Source of the DNA: Saccharopolyspora sp. SCSIO 74807
GTDB lineage: Bacteria > Actinomycetota > Actinomycetes > Mycobacteriales > Pseudonocardiaceae
Length of the DNA: 64,000 bases
NCBI RefSeq assembly: GCF_037023755.1
Contig: NZ_CP146100.1
Location: 5,053,501-5,117,500, forward strand
Direction: 5' to 3'
Below the pieces are notes generated by a model. It saw nothing but the letters and a program-made list of their open reading frames with translations. It made no database searches and was not told where the DNA came from. Below, one piece after another: positions 17,402-25,573 of the stretch. A program made the translations under genes and the position numbers. Every line of letters starts with the position of its first letter. Positions within the stretch are counted from its first letter, which is position 1.

Positions 17402-18241
17402 ATGGCGATCGCGCTCCGGCAAGCCCAGATCCTGCCCACCGCTGATGCGGCCACCTACGCCGACTGGTTCGCCTGCCTCGCTGAACCGGTCCGAGTACGG
17501 CTGCTGCACGCGGTCGCGACCAGCCCCAAGGGCATCACCGTGGGCGCACTCACCGACATCCTGGGCACCAGCCAGTCGACATGCTCCTTCCACCTGCGCA
17601 AGCTCGCCGAGGTCGGCTTCGTGCGCACACACAAGGAAGGCACCGCCACGATCGTCACGATCAACGAAGCGTGCTGCACCGGCCTCCCGCACGCCGCCGA
17701 CGCCGTCATGGGACTCCTCGGCCCCCAACCCTGCTGCCCCGACAACCTGCCCGCCGACGTGACCGTGCGCGCTCTCCACTCCGACGACTGGCCAGCCGTC
17801 CGCCGCATCTACGGCGAAGGCATCAACACCGACATCGCCACCTTCGAGACCACCGTGCCCAGCAAGACCAGCCTCGACGCCACATGGCTCCCCGAGCACC
17901 GCTGGGTCGCCGACATCGACGGCGACGTCGTCGGCTGGACCGCAGCCAGCCCCGTGTCTCCGCGCAAGTGCTACGCCGGAGTCGCCGAAACAGCCGTCTA
18001 CGTCGCCGAAAAGTACCGCGGACGCGGCGTGGGCAAAGCGTTGCTGTACAAGCAGGTCACCGAAGCCGACACCGCCGGACTCTGGACCTTGCAAACCTCG
18101 ATCTTCACCGAAAACCGCGCCAGCATCGCCCTGCACCACGCCGCCGGCTACCGCACCGTCGGCCTCCGCGAACGCATCGCCCAACGCGACGGCACCTGGC
18201 ACGACACCGTCTTCCTCGAACGCCGCTCACCCATCAACTGA
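17402..18241 (+). CDS. ArsR-ArsN fusion (arsenic repressor plus GNAT acetyltransferase)
   Basis: Residues 1-115 are an ArsR winged helix (STCSFHLRKLAEVGFVRT as recognition region) with C-terminal vicinal cysteine pairs EACC (C91, C92) and QPCC (C111, C112), the type of site known from ArsR proteins that sense As(III) or methylarsenite. Residues ~119-279 are a phosphinothricin-type GNAT acetyltransferase with the acetyl-CoA loop KYRGRGVGKALL and FTENRASIALHHAAGY. ArsN1 enzymes acetylate the organoarsenical antibiotic arsinothricin; that activity is the best guess here. ATG 17402 has no Shine-Dalgarno and looks leaderless. Confidence 0.9.
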   Translation: MAIALRQAQILPTADAATYADWFACLAEPVRVRLLHAVATSPKGITVGALTDILGTSQSTCSFHLRKLAEVGFVRTHKEGTATIVTINEACCTGLPHAADAVMGLLGPQPCCPDNLPADVTVRALHSDDWPAVRRIYGEGINTDIATFETTVPSKTSLDATWLPEHRWVADIDGDVVGWTAASPVSPRKCYAGVAETAVYVAEKYRGRGVGKALLYKQVTEADTAGLWTLQTSIFTENRASIALHHAAGYRTVGLRERIAQRDGTWHDTVFLERRSPIN

Positions 18242-18673
18242 CCCACCAGCGCGGACAAGATCACACTGACTGTGTCGCCCACGACCCAGACACTTGCAGG
18301 AAATTTGAACACTAGTCCGGCACGCTACTTGTGCTCTCAACCAGTAGTCGCGCTTACTGCTTGCGGCCGGGAGCATGGCGCTTCGCGGCTCATGGTTCTC
18401 TGGTGGCGCCCCAGTCTTGGTGAACAGGCTCAAGCAGCCAACTTCTCGGCCCAGGACAGGTCGAATTCGGCATTGCGGCCGTCACAGCGAGGCGTGCCCA
18501 AGTGCGCTCACTGATCTGAACCTTCGGGAGATGGTCGAGGCCAACGGCAGGAACTTCGACCTACGCGCCGAGGGCAACGTGCTGCTGCTGGAGCACCCGG
18601 ACCGGCCGGCGTGATGGGCAATGTCAGCACGCTGCTCGGCGAGTGCGGCATACCTAGTCGTTCTTTCACGAGG
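18242..18673. other. Intergenic, possible gene remnant
   Basis: About 430 bases without a supportable intact gene. The last ~34 codons of a plus frame ending at 18614 (LNLREMVEANGRNFDLRAEG) have strongly G/C-biased third positions and may be the tail of a decayed gene. I recognise no family. Confidence 0.4.
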
Positions 18674-19981
18674 TCAGCGGCGAAACGCCTCCGCAACGTC
18701 ACGCAACGCGGCACCAAAGCGGTCCACGTGCTCGCGCAATGTGTACAGACCGGGCGTGACTCGGACGCATCCGCCCCGGGCCGGGCCGTCCTTGTCCACG
18801 ACGAAGATCTGGTACCTGTCGAAGAGGTACTTCGCGATCTTTTCATTGTCTTCGGTGGAGGTGCGCCCGGTGATGCGGAAGCTCGTGATTCCACCGTGCA
18901 TCTTCGCGTCTGCGGGGGTCAGAACTTCCACGTTGGAGAGGTCAGCGGCCGCCTCGACCCAGCAGTCCCGCAGGTACTGGAGTCGTGCTTGCTTGACAGC
19001 GGCACCGCCGAGGTCGTCGTGGTAGTCCAGGGCAGCCGGGACCGAGAGCATCGACGCCACGTCGCGGGTTCCGGAAACCACGCGGGACTTGATGTCGTCG
19101 GCCGGGTTGGACTCGTCTTCGAAAAGGACATCGATCGAGCCCAGACGTTCTTTGCGAATGTAGAGGAAGCCGGTGCCGAGAGGCGCACCAATCCACTTGT
19201 GCAGCGAAAATCCAACGAAGTCGGCGCCGAGGTCCTCGACGCGGAAGTCCAGTTGTCCCCACGAATGAGCGGCATCGACGATGACATCGACACCGTGGGC
19301 ACGTGCCATGCTCACGATCTCGCGAACCGGCGTCGCAAGGCCCGTGCGGTTGTTCACGTGGCTTAGCAACAGCAACTTGGTTTTCGGGTTCTTGCGCAAA
19401 GCCGCATCGTAGGCATCCAGGACGGCTTGCCGGGTGGGCGGCTCGGGGAGCGCGAAAGTCGCCACCTCGACGCCGCGGCGCTGCTTCAGCCAGTCCATGG
19501 CGTCTTGCATGTCCGGGTAGTCGAGGTCGGCGTACATCACCGTGTCACCGGCGCGGAGATCGTTGTAGCCGCTGATGAGGTTCTGCAGCGCTTCGGTTCC
19601 ACTTTGAGTCAACGCGATCTCTTCGTCGCGCGCACCTAGCATGGCAGCGATCCGTGCTCGGATCTTGTCCGCGTCCGGCTTGTAGGTAGTGCGCAGAAGA
19701 TATGAGTTCAGCTCGTTGAGCCGGTCAACGTTGTCGTGATAAGTGCGCCGAACCGGGTCCGACATGATTCCGTAGTAGCCGTTCTCCAAGTTGAGGAAGT
19801 CCCCGCTGACACGGTACTGCCGCGCGACCCGACGCCAATACGATTCGTCCCGAGCGACGTCGTCAGGGGCGCTGCCGCCCGGGAAGCGCGGCGCGCGGGT
19901 GTCCGCCCGAGCAGAGCCGACCACAGAGGTGGAGGCCAAGGTCCCGATACCCACGGCGAGACTGCGGCGAGACAGGTGCAT
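18674..19981 (-). CDS. Tat-exported class V (CefD-like) PLP enzyme
   Basis: The 435-residue protein begins with a twin-arginine signal (HLSRRSLAVGIGTLASTS, cleavage likely after SARA), then a complete fold-type I class V enzyme: LTQSGTEALQNLISGY, VDAAHSWGQLDF, and the PLP lysine in SLHKWIGAPLGTGF. Relatives are annotated as isopenicillin N epimerase-like or cysteine desulfurase-like. A Tat signal makes sense because PLP is loaded before export of the folded protein. Start 19981 is chosen for GAGGAG 7 bases upstream. Substrate and reason for export are unknown. Confidence 0.85.
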   Translation of the reverse strand: MHLSRRSLAVGIGTLASTSVVGSARADTRAPRFPGGSAPDDVARDESYWRRVARQYRVSGDFLNLENGYYGIMSDPVRRTYHDNVDRLNELNSYLLRTTYKPDADKIRARIAAMLGARDEEIALTQSGTEALQNLISGYNDLRAGDTVMYADLDYPDMQDAMDWLKQRRGVEVATFALPEPPTRQAVLDAYDAALRKNPKTKLLLLSHVNNRTGLATPVREIVSMARAHGVDVIVDAAHSWGQLDFRVEDLGADFVGFSLHKWIGAPLGTGFLYIRKERLGSIDVLFEDESNPADDIKSRVVSGTRDVASMLSVPAALDYHDDLGGAAVKQARLQYLRDCWVEAAADLSNVEVLTPADAKMHGGITSFRITGRTSTEDNEKIAKYLFDRYQIFVVDKDGPARGGCVRVTPGLYTLREHVDRFGAALRDVAEAFRR

Positions 19982-20384
19982 TGAACGGCTCCTCGAGGGA
20001 TGGTACGAACTATCGGCCATAGTAGATCACACAGACGTAGCGACGTACCGGACGGAAGTAGTGTCCAGAACAGTCGGCGGCTATCCGCCGGGTTGACTCA
20101 CCGTTGTGGCATCGGGCTGCGGACGAAGCGTCGGGGCTTGAGCTCGCTTTTCGGAGACCGCCTGGCCACGAGCTATTGTTAGAACGATCGGTCGACGAGC
20201 GCGCAACCCCACTGCGGCAGACAGCAGGTGGCCTCCGCGCTGCAGCGCATGGTTCACCGAATCGTTCCCGGAACGCTGACGGCAACCGGTGGCAGCTGGC
20301 CAACGAAGCGACACAGCATTGGTGTGGTGGACTCGCCCGCTCCGGAGCACGCTGTATGAGATCCCGATCCCAGGAGGGCAAGCG
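19982..20384. other. Divergent intergenic region
   Basis: This ~400-base gap separates the Tat PLP enzyme and the methyltransferase. Open frames on both strands are short and lack family signatures. I see no clear promoter box or RNA. Confidence 0.4.
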
Positions 20385-21116
20385 ATGCCGGACGAGTCGA
20401 CGTTCCAGCACCCGCGGTTCGCGCGGATGTACGAGCGGATCAGCGCTGAGTCCGAGCGGCGCGGCGGTGCGCAGCACCGCGAGCGGGTGCTGGCGGAGCT
20501 GTCCGGGCGGGTGATCGAGGTCGGCGCGGGAAATGGGCTGAACTTCCGGCACTACCCGCATACCGTCACCGAAGTCATCGCGGTCGAGCCGGAGGACCGC
20601 CTGCGCGCTTTGGCCGATAAGGCAGCCGAATCCGCTGCCGTACCGATCCGGGTGACCAACGGGCATGCCGAAGCCCTGCCTGCCGAGGACGGCTCGTGCG
20701 ACGCCGCGGTCGCTTCTCTCGTCCTGTGTTCGGTACCGAACCTCGCGGGGACCTTGGCCGAACTCCGACGGGTGCTTCGGCCTGGCGGCGATCTGCGGTT
20801 CTACGAGCACGTGCGGTCGGCGAACCCTTGGACCGGCCGCGTGCAGGACGTCATCACGCCCGTGTGGTCCCGCGCGGCCGGAGGGTGCCGCCTCAACCGC
20901 GACACGGCGTCGGCCTTGCAGGCGACGGGTTTCGAGATCGACGAACTGGATCGCTTCACCTACGTGCAGAACGAACGCAGCCCATTCCCCCGGTGCCCGC
21001 AGGCACCGTCAGAACCGGGGCATCGGCGCACGCTCGGTAAGCGCACCAGGAAGGAACTGCACCTGGCGAGCCCCTCCTCCACATCCGTCCACAGTGGAGT
21101 ACGGGCTCGCGGGTAA
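20385..21116 (+). CDS. Class I SAM-dependent methyltransferase
   Basis: ATG 20385 follows AGGAGGG by 6 bases. The protein (243 residues) has motif I VIEVGAGNGLNF, an acidic ribose-binding VEPED, AEALPAEDGSCDAAVASLVL and the LRRVLRPGGDLRFYEHV post-motif, a Methyltransf_11 fold. The N terminus (FQHPRFARMYERIS) resembles METTL7-like enzymes. Its C-terminal ~45 residues (RSPFPRCPQAP onward) are atypical and low complexity, so a late frameshift is possible. It is not ArsM: the ArsM cysteine arrangement is absent. Confidence 0.8.
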   Translation: MPDESTFQHPRFARMYERISAESERRGGAQHRERVLAELSGRVIEVGAGNGLNFRHYPHTVTEVIAVEPEDRLRALADKAAESAAVPIRVTNGHAEALPAEDGSCDAAVASLVLCSVPNLAGTLAELRRVLRPGGDLRFYEHVRSANPWTGRVQDVITPVWSRAAGGCRLNRDTASALQATGFEIDELDRFTYVQNERSPFPRCPQAPSEPGHRRTLGKRTRKELHLASPSSTSVHSGVRARG

Positions 21117-21253
21117 CCATGTTCACCACGACGAGATCCGGGCCGCGCCGAGCCTGGACCTCGGTTTCCCGCATCGCAAATCTCGGGACACGCGCCCACA
21201 CCACCGATGGTCCGGCCGCGTCCACTTTGCACACAGCGGAAGTCGCCACGACC

Positions 21254-21469
21254 TCAGCGCTGGGATGTTCCCTCGCCACTGGGACGAGCCGCCCGTTCTT
21301 TCCGCCGTTGCCGCAGCACCAGCCCCAACTGCACGGCTGCGGCAGCGCCGATGAGCCCGACCATCAGCACGGCCGGCCACGACCAGCCGAAGATCACGCC
21401 GACGACCAACGCCACCGCGAGGAACGCCAGCGTTCTGACCAAGAACAACGCCATGCTTCGCGAACTCAT
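21254..21469 (-). CDS. Small two-helix membrane protein
   Basis: The 71-residue protein starts at ATG 21469 after a GGAGGAG site. Two hydrophobic helices (ALFLVRTLAFLAVALVVGVI and PAVLMVGLIGAAAAVQLGLV) are followed by a basic tail RQRRKERAA. It lies directly downstream of the broken ctaG and was probably its operon partner. I do not recognise the family. Confidence 0.65.
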   Translation of the reverse strand: MSSRSMALFLVRTLAFLAVALVVGVIFGWSWPAVLMVGLIGAAAAVQLGLVLRQRRKERAARPSGEGTSQR

Positions 21470-21537
21470 CGCAACCGCTCCTCCCCAACCGGCTGTCGTC
21501 GGGCCCGTTGTCCGGCCGGTCCGGATCCGCCGACTCT

Positions 21538-21836
21538 TCAGGCAGTCCCGGCGCCGCCGCGGTGCTGCTTGAGCTTGTCGAGCATCGCACGATGTGCGAC
21601 CGCGCCGTCGAGGGCGTTGCCCGGGAAGTCGTCCGAGCCACCAGGACCCGCTCACCAGCAACCGAGGAAACCAACCGCCCAGCCGCTGATCGGCGAGCAC
21701 GTCGGTGAATCACTGCAGGTCGATAGCTCGGTAACAGAGCCCGGCGGTCGCTGCGTTCATGCTCAGCACGATTACGGCGAACACCCGGTGGAACGGCATG
21801 ACGACGAGGACCATGTCCAGCCCACGCAACCGTCGA
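21538..21836 (-). pseudogene. ctaG: Broken CtaG-like (cytochrome c oxidase assembly) 3' fragment
   Basis: Three consecutive minus-strand pieces in different frames add up to a CtaG C terminus. MVLVVMPFHRVFAVIVLSMN (from 21814) ends in a premature stop after YRAIDLQ. DVLADQRLGGWFPRLLVSGS follows in the next frame, then PGNALDGAVAHRAMLDKLKQ to a stop at 21538. The MPxH helix and the 'aDQrlgG' segment are family landmarks. At least two frameshifts and loss of the 5' part make it a pseudogene. CtaG/DUF1404 proteins are linked to copper delivery. Confidence 0.65.
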
Positions 21837-21915
21837 GCTACGCCGGGGTCCCCACCGCAGGCCAGAGCTCGCTCACCCCGCCGCAGCTGTCGTACACCGA
21901 CGCCATCCTTTCAGT

Positions 21916-21937
21916 TCAATACACGTTAGTATGTTGA
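21916..21937 (+). promoter_or_regulatory. Putative CadC operator and leaderless promoter
   Basis: A 22-bp imperfect dyad begins TCAATAC and ends GTATGTTGA, overlapping a -10-like TAGTAT (21927-21932) that lies 6 bases before ATG 21939. No ribosome site is present, so the transcript is probably leaderless and the repressor would sit on its own promoter. Confidence 0.6.
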
Positions 21938-21938
21938 T

Positions 21939-22340
21939 ATGACCGTGGAACGCGATGACAGCTGCGGCCTGCTGTGCCTGGACCTCCCGCACGCCGAAGA
22001 GATCAGGGCCGGCCTGCCCGAGCTCTCGGACGTGGAACCCGCTGCGGCAGCGGCGCGAGCATTGGGGGATCCGACGCGGCTGACCATCGCCGCAGCGCTG
22101 CACACCGGCGGAGAGCTGTGCGTGTGCGATGTCTCGTGGGTGGCCGGCCATGCCAAGAATCTCGTGTCGCACCACCTGCGCCAGCTCAAGGTCGCGGGGC
22201 TGGTGACTTCGCGCCGGGACGGCAAGCTCGTGATGTACGGGCTGACCGAACAAGGTCGCACGCTGACCTACGCCGTCCTCGGCACATCCGCCCCCACGAG
22301 CGCGGTGACGACAGGACGGGCATTGGAAGACCGACGATGA
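21939..22340 (+). CDS. CadC-type ArsR-family metal repressor
   Basis: The 133-residue protein has N-terminal C9 and C13 plus ELC61VC63DV before the recognition helix (NLVSHHLRQLKVAGLV). These match, with a shift of two or three residues, the Cys7/Cys11/Cys58/Cys60 site of staphylococcal CadC that binds Cd, Pb and Bi. It therefore likely senses Cd/Pb/Zn and represses the adjacent ATPase. The stop overlaps the ATPase start by ATGA. Confidence 0.9.
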   Translation: MTVERDDSCGLLCLDLPHAEEIRAGLPELSDVEPAAAAARALGDPTRLTIAAALHTGGELCVCDVSWVAGHAKNLVSHHLRQLKVAGLVTSRRDGKLVMYGLTEQGRTLTYAVLGTSAPTSAVTTGRALEDRR

Positions 22341-24343
22341 GCGCCGAGTGCTGCGGACCCGACGAATCCGGTTCCTCGCACGAACCGGGCCACGACCGGC
22401 ACAGCGCCGAACGGCTCTGGCAGGTGCGCGAACTGCAGTTGGCTGCCGCGGCCGCCCTGTTACTGGCCGCGGGATGGTTGATCGGACTAACGGGGGCCAA
22501 GCAGGTCGGGCTCGGGGTCGAACTCGCTGCCGCCGTCGTCGGAGCGGCCACGTTCGCGCCGGAAGCGGTGCGCAACGTGCTGCGCCGCCGGGTCGGTGTC
22601 GGCACGTTGATGACCATCGCCGCCGTCGGTGCAGTGGCACTCGGGCAATTCGCCGAAGCCGCCCTGCTCGGGGTGCTGTTCTCGATCGCCGAAGGGCTGG
22701 AGCACTACGCGATCGCCCGCACCCGCCGCGGATTGCGATCGCTGCTGGGCCTGGTGCCGCCCACCGCCACCGTCCTGCGCAACGGCGTGGAAAACCGAGT
22801 CTCCCCCGATGACCTCGTCGTTGGTGATCGGCTGCTGCTGCGCCCCGGCGAGCGTGCGGCCACCGACGGCGTGATCAGCTCCGGCCGCACCAGCCTGGAC
22901 CTCTCGGCGATCACCGGCGAATCCGTACCGGTCGAAGCCGGTCCCGGCGACATCGCCCACGCTGGAGCGATCAACGGTGGCGGCGCCGTCGAAATCGAAG
23001 TGAGCGCCCCGGCTTCGGACTCCTCACTGGCACGCATCGTGCACATCGTCGAGCAGGCCCAAGATCGCAAGGGCCGCGGGCAACGGCTCGCCGACCGCAT
23101 CGCCAGGCCGCTGGTACCCGGCATCATGGCCCTCGCCGCGGTGATCGCCGCACTGGGACTCGTCCTGGGCGAGCCACTGGTGTGGATCGAACGCGCCTTG
23201 GTCGTACTCGTGGCCGCTTCCCCCTGCGCGTTGGCAATCTCCGTGCCGTTGACGGTCGTCGCGGCGGTCGGCGCCGCCAGCCGCACGGGCGCACTCGTCA
23301 AAGGGGGCGCCGCGCTGGAGGAACTCGGGCGCATCAAGACCGTGGCGGTCGACAAGACCGGCACCCTCACCCGCAACGAGCCGCGGGTCGTCGAAGTTGT
23401 CACGACCGGCGGCGCCACCGAGCACGACGTGCTCACGACCGCCGCCGCACTCGAGGCCCGCAGCGAACATCCGCTCGCCCGGGCGATCCTGTCGGCCGTC
23501 GAGGCGCCCACCGCTGCCGACGAGGTCACCGCGACACCCGGGCACGGCCTGCACGGGCACCTCGACGGAATCCCACTCCGCCTGGGCAAACCCGGATGGA
23601 TCAACGCCGACGCGATCGCCGACGACGTGGCGCGGTTGCAACACGACGGCGCAACCGTCGTGCTCGTCGAACGCGACGGCGCCCTGCTCGGGGCGGTCGG
23701 GGTCCGCGACGACCTCCGCGCCGAAGCCCCCGAAACGATCCGACGGCTGCGCGGGCAGGGCATCGACGCGGCGATGCTCACCGGCGACAACACCCGCACC
23801 GCCACGGAACTGGCCCAGCAGGCCGGGATCGGCACCGTGCACGCCGAGCTGCGCCCCGAGGACAAGGCCCGCCGCCTCGACGAGCTGCGCAACGGACGCA
23901 AGATCGCCATGGTCGGCGACGGCATCAACGACGCCCCCGCCCTCGCCACCGCCGACGTTGGCATCGCCATGGGCGCGATGGGCACCGACGTCGCGATCGA
24001 AACAGCCGACGTCGCGCTGATGGGCGAAGACCTCCGACACCTCCCGCAAGTCCTCGAACACGCCCGGCACGCCCGCACCGTGATGCTGCAGAACATCGGC
24101 CTCTCGCTAGCGATCATCATCGTGCTGATCCCCCTGGCCGCCTTCGGCGTCCTGGGACTGGCCACCGTGGTGTTCGTGCACGAACTCGCCGAGGTCCTCG
24201 TCATCGGCAACGCCGTCCGAGCAGCCCGCGCCCGACCCCTTCCCGACACCGCGCCGGTCGCGGCGCCGGGCAAGCGAGAACCTTCCGTCACCGGCAAACC
24301 CACCGGCCGCCCGGACAGCAGCGGATGCTGCGACGCCTGCTGA
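22337..24343 (+). CDS. P1B-type divalent-metal ATPase (SPC motif, CtpG/CadA-like)
   Basis: The 668-residue pump lacks an HMA domain but starts with a Cys/His segment (ECCGPDESGSSHEPGHDRH) and ends with GCCDAC, both plausible metal collectors. Motifs: S295-P-C in the transport helix, TGESVP, D339KTGT, SEHPLA, GDGINDAPA and a last-helix HELAEVLVIGN. The HE(I/L)AEV signature and the A/S-PC motif are those of mycobacterial CtpG-like pumps. Together with the CadC-type regulator this points to Cd/Pb/Zn (or Co) export. Confidence 0.92.
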   Translation: MSAECCGPDESGSSHEPGHDRHSAERLWQVRELQLAAAAALLLAAGWLIGLTGAKQVGLGVELAAAVVGAATFAPEAVRNVLRRRVGVGTLMTIAAVGAVALGQFAEAALLGVLFSIAEGLEHYAIARTRRGLRSLLGLVPPTATVLRNGVENRVSPDDLVVGDRLLLRPGERAATDGVISSGRTSLDLSAITGESVPVEAGPGDIAHAGAINGGGAVEIEVSAPASDSSLARIVHIVEQAQDRKGRGQRLADRIARPLVPGIMALAAVIAALGLVLGEPLVWIERALVVLVAASPCALAISVPLTVVAAVGAASRTGALVKGGAALEELGRIKTVAVDKTGTLTRNEPRVVEVVTTGGATEHDVLTTAAALEARSEHPLARAILSAVEAPTAADEVTATPGHGLHGHLDGIPLRLGKPGWINADAIADDVARLQHDGATVVLVERDGALLGAVGVRDDLRAEAPETIRRLRGQGIDAAMLTGDNTRTATELAQQAGIGTVHAELRPEDKARRLDELRNGRKIAMVGDGINDAPALATADVGIAMGAMGTDVAIETADVALMGEDLRHLPQVLEHARHARTVMLQNIGLSLAIIIVLIPLAAFGVLGLATVVFVHELAEVLVIGNAVRAARARPLPDTAPVAAPGKREPSVTGKPTGRPDSSGCCDAC

Positions 24344-24453
24344 CACGCATCGGCAACCCCGCAGCCCGCACGTCGCCGGCAGCCTGAGCGAAACTCGCTT
24401 TCCACCACCAACCGCTTCGCGGTGAGCAAGCGGTGTCGCCGAGTGGACATAGG

Positions 24454-24491
24454 ATTGCCGAGGGCACCAGCCTCGCAGCGCCCTCGGCAAT
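24454..24491. terminator. Hairpin between convergent ATPase and Cys-rich gene
   Basis: ATTGCCGAGGGC (24454-24465) pairs perfectly with GCCCTCGGCAAT (24480-24491) over a 14-base loop, between two converging genes. It can serve both. Confidence 0.65.
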
Positions 24492-24506
24492 CACCGCAGG
24501 AGTCGG

Positions 24507-24821
24507 TTATCGGGCCTGCATGTGCAGCGTGTCCCCCATCTGATCAGGCATTCCCGCCATCGCGGACATGCACTGCCGACATTTTCCCTGCACACACTGC
24601 TTGGCACACTGCTTGCATTTGCCCTTCATGCACTGCTGACACTTGCCGTGCATGCACTCCGGGCACTTGTCCGACATGCCTTGCACTACCGGACTTGGTG
24701 CCGCCGGACCACCCTCGGCCACGGCAACCGGCGCGACGAGCATCCCGGCCCCCACCGCGAGACCCGAGATGACCAGCGAAAAAACACCGTGGCGTCGCAC
24801 ACGCACCAACTCCCTCGACAT
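24507..24821 (-). CDS. Secreted Cys-rich CxxC-repeat protein, metallothionein-like
   Basis: The 104-residue protein has an N-terminal signal (basic RVRRHG, hydrophobic VFSLVISGLAVGAGMLVAP, likely cleavage after AVA/E). The mature part carries nine cysteines at 53, 56, 61, 64, 69, 72, 76, 81 and 84, arranged as four CxxC pairs. The first three pairs repeat every 8 residues in the pattern CxxCxxGK. A Met-rich tail (MSAMAGMPDQMGD) follows. Such spacing can bind soft metals (Cu, Cd, Zn), but an exported metallothionein is unusual. I know no named family. It diverges from the TlpA-CcdA operon across a 17-bp dyad. The start is uncertain (GTG 24842 also possible). Confidence 0.75.
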   Translation of the reverse strand: MSRELVRVRRHGVFSLVISGLAVGAGMLVAPVAVAEGGPAAPSPVVQGMSDKCPECMHGKCQQCMKGKCKQCAKQCVQGKCRQCMSAMAGMPDQMGDTLHMQAR

Positions 24822-24876
24822 CGGATCGGCCAACGGGAGCACCGAAACGGAGCCCCACCGGCAGCATAACCTACCC

Positions 24877-24893
24877 TCCTAAGTAACTTAGTT
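24877..24893. promoter_or_regulatory. 17-bp BlaI/CopY-like dyad (site 1)
   Basis: TCCTAAGTAACTTAGTT contains the perfect palindrome CTAAGT-A-ACTTAG. It lies 56 bp before the Cys-rich gene and 78 bp before the TlpA-like gene, so one bound dimer could control both. The sequence aligns with sites at 34169, 35351 and 53594. Confidence 0.6.
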
Positions 24894-24970
24894 TTTTAGC
24901 TGCCGAACACCCCCGGCCGACGGAGATCGCCGCTGATGGTCCTCGACTCCCCGCACGGCAAGGCAACGTC

Positions 24971-25573
24971 ATGAGAAGCAAACGGCTCTGGAGCACCCTG
25001 CCGATCGTGGCCGCGCTGCTCGTGTCGGCCTGCACGGTGGGCACGAATAGCTCCGCCGGCGACGAGTTCACCTTCGTCTCCCCGGGCGGGCAGACCCGGA
25101 TCTTCTACGACCCGCCCCACACCCGCGGCAGAATCACCGCACTCGCCGGAGACGATCTGCTCCGCCCTGGCCGCAAGATCTCTCTGGCCGACTTCCGGAA
25201 CGCCGTCGTCGTGCTCAACGTGTGGGGTTCATGGTGCGGACCCTGTCGTGAAGAAATGCCTCACCTGCAGCGAGTTCAGGAGCAGACCGCGCGCTCCGGT
25301 GTTCAGGTGCTGGGGGTCGACGTGCGCGACGGTGCGCGCAGCGCCCCGGTGGATTTCGTCCGCGACATCGGAATCACCTACCCGTCGATCTACGACCCAT
25401 CGGGCCGAGCGCTGCTGGCGCTGAAGGGCTACCCGCGCAGCGTCGTGCCATCGACCGTCGTGCTCGACCGGCGCCACCGCGTTGCGGCCATCTTTCTGAC
25501 CCAAGTCGACGACAGCCAACTCCTGCCCGTAGTGCGACGAATCGCCGCCGAACCTGATCAAGGACCTGCGTGA
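24971..25573 (+). CDS. TlpA/ResA-like thioredoxin lipoprotein
   Basis: A lipoprotein signal ends in LVSAC (Cys21). The thioredoxin fold carries VWGSWC89GPC92, with VLGVDVRD and a cis-Pro region (VPSTVVLD). It would act outside the membrane as a disulfide reductase fed with electrons by CcdA, the next, GTGA-coupled gene. Such pairs serve cytochrome c maturation or keep extracytoplasmic metal-binding thiols reduced. The neighbouring Cys-rich exported protein makes the second role attractive, as inference. Confidence 0.9.
   Translation: MRSKRLWSTLPIVAALLVSACTVGTNSSAGDEFTFVSPGGQTRIFYDPPHTRGRITALAGDDLLRPGRKISLADFRNAVVVLNVWGSWCGPCREEMPHLQRVQEQTARSGVQVLGVDVRDGARSAPVDFVRDIGITYPSIYDPSGRALLALKGYPRSVVPSTVVLDRRHRVAAIFLTQVDDSQLLPVVRRIAAEPDQGPA

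Noticed and set aside
20385-21116. Arsenite methyltransferase ArsM
   Set aside because: The ArsM cysteine arrangement and its characteristic N-terminal motifs are absent; it is a general Methyltransf_11 protein.
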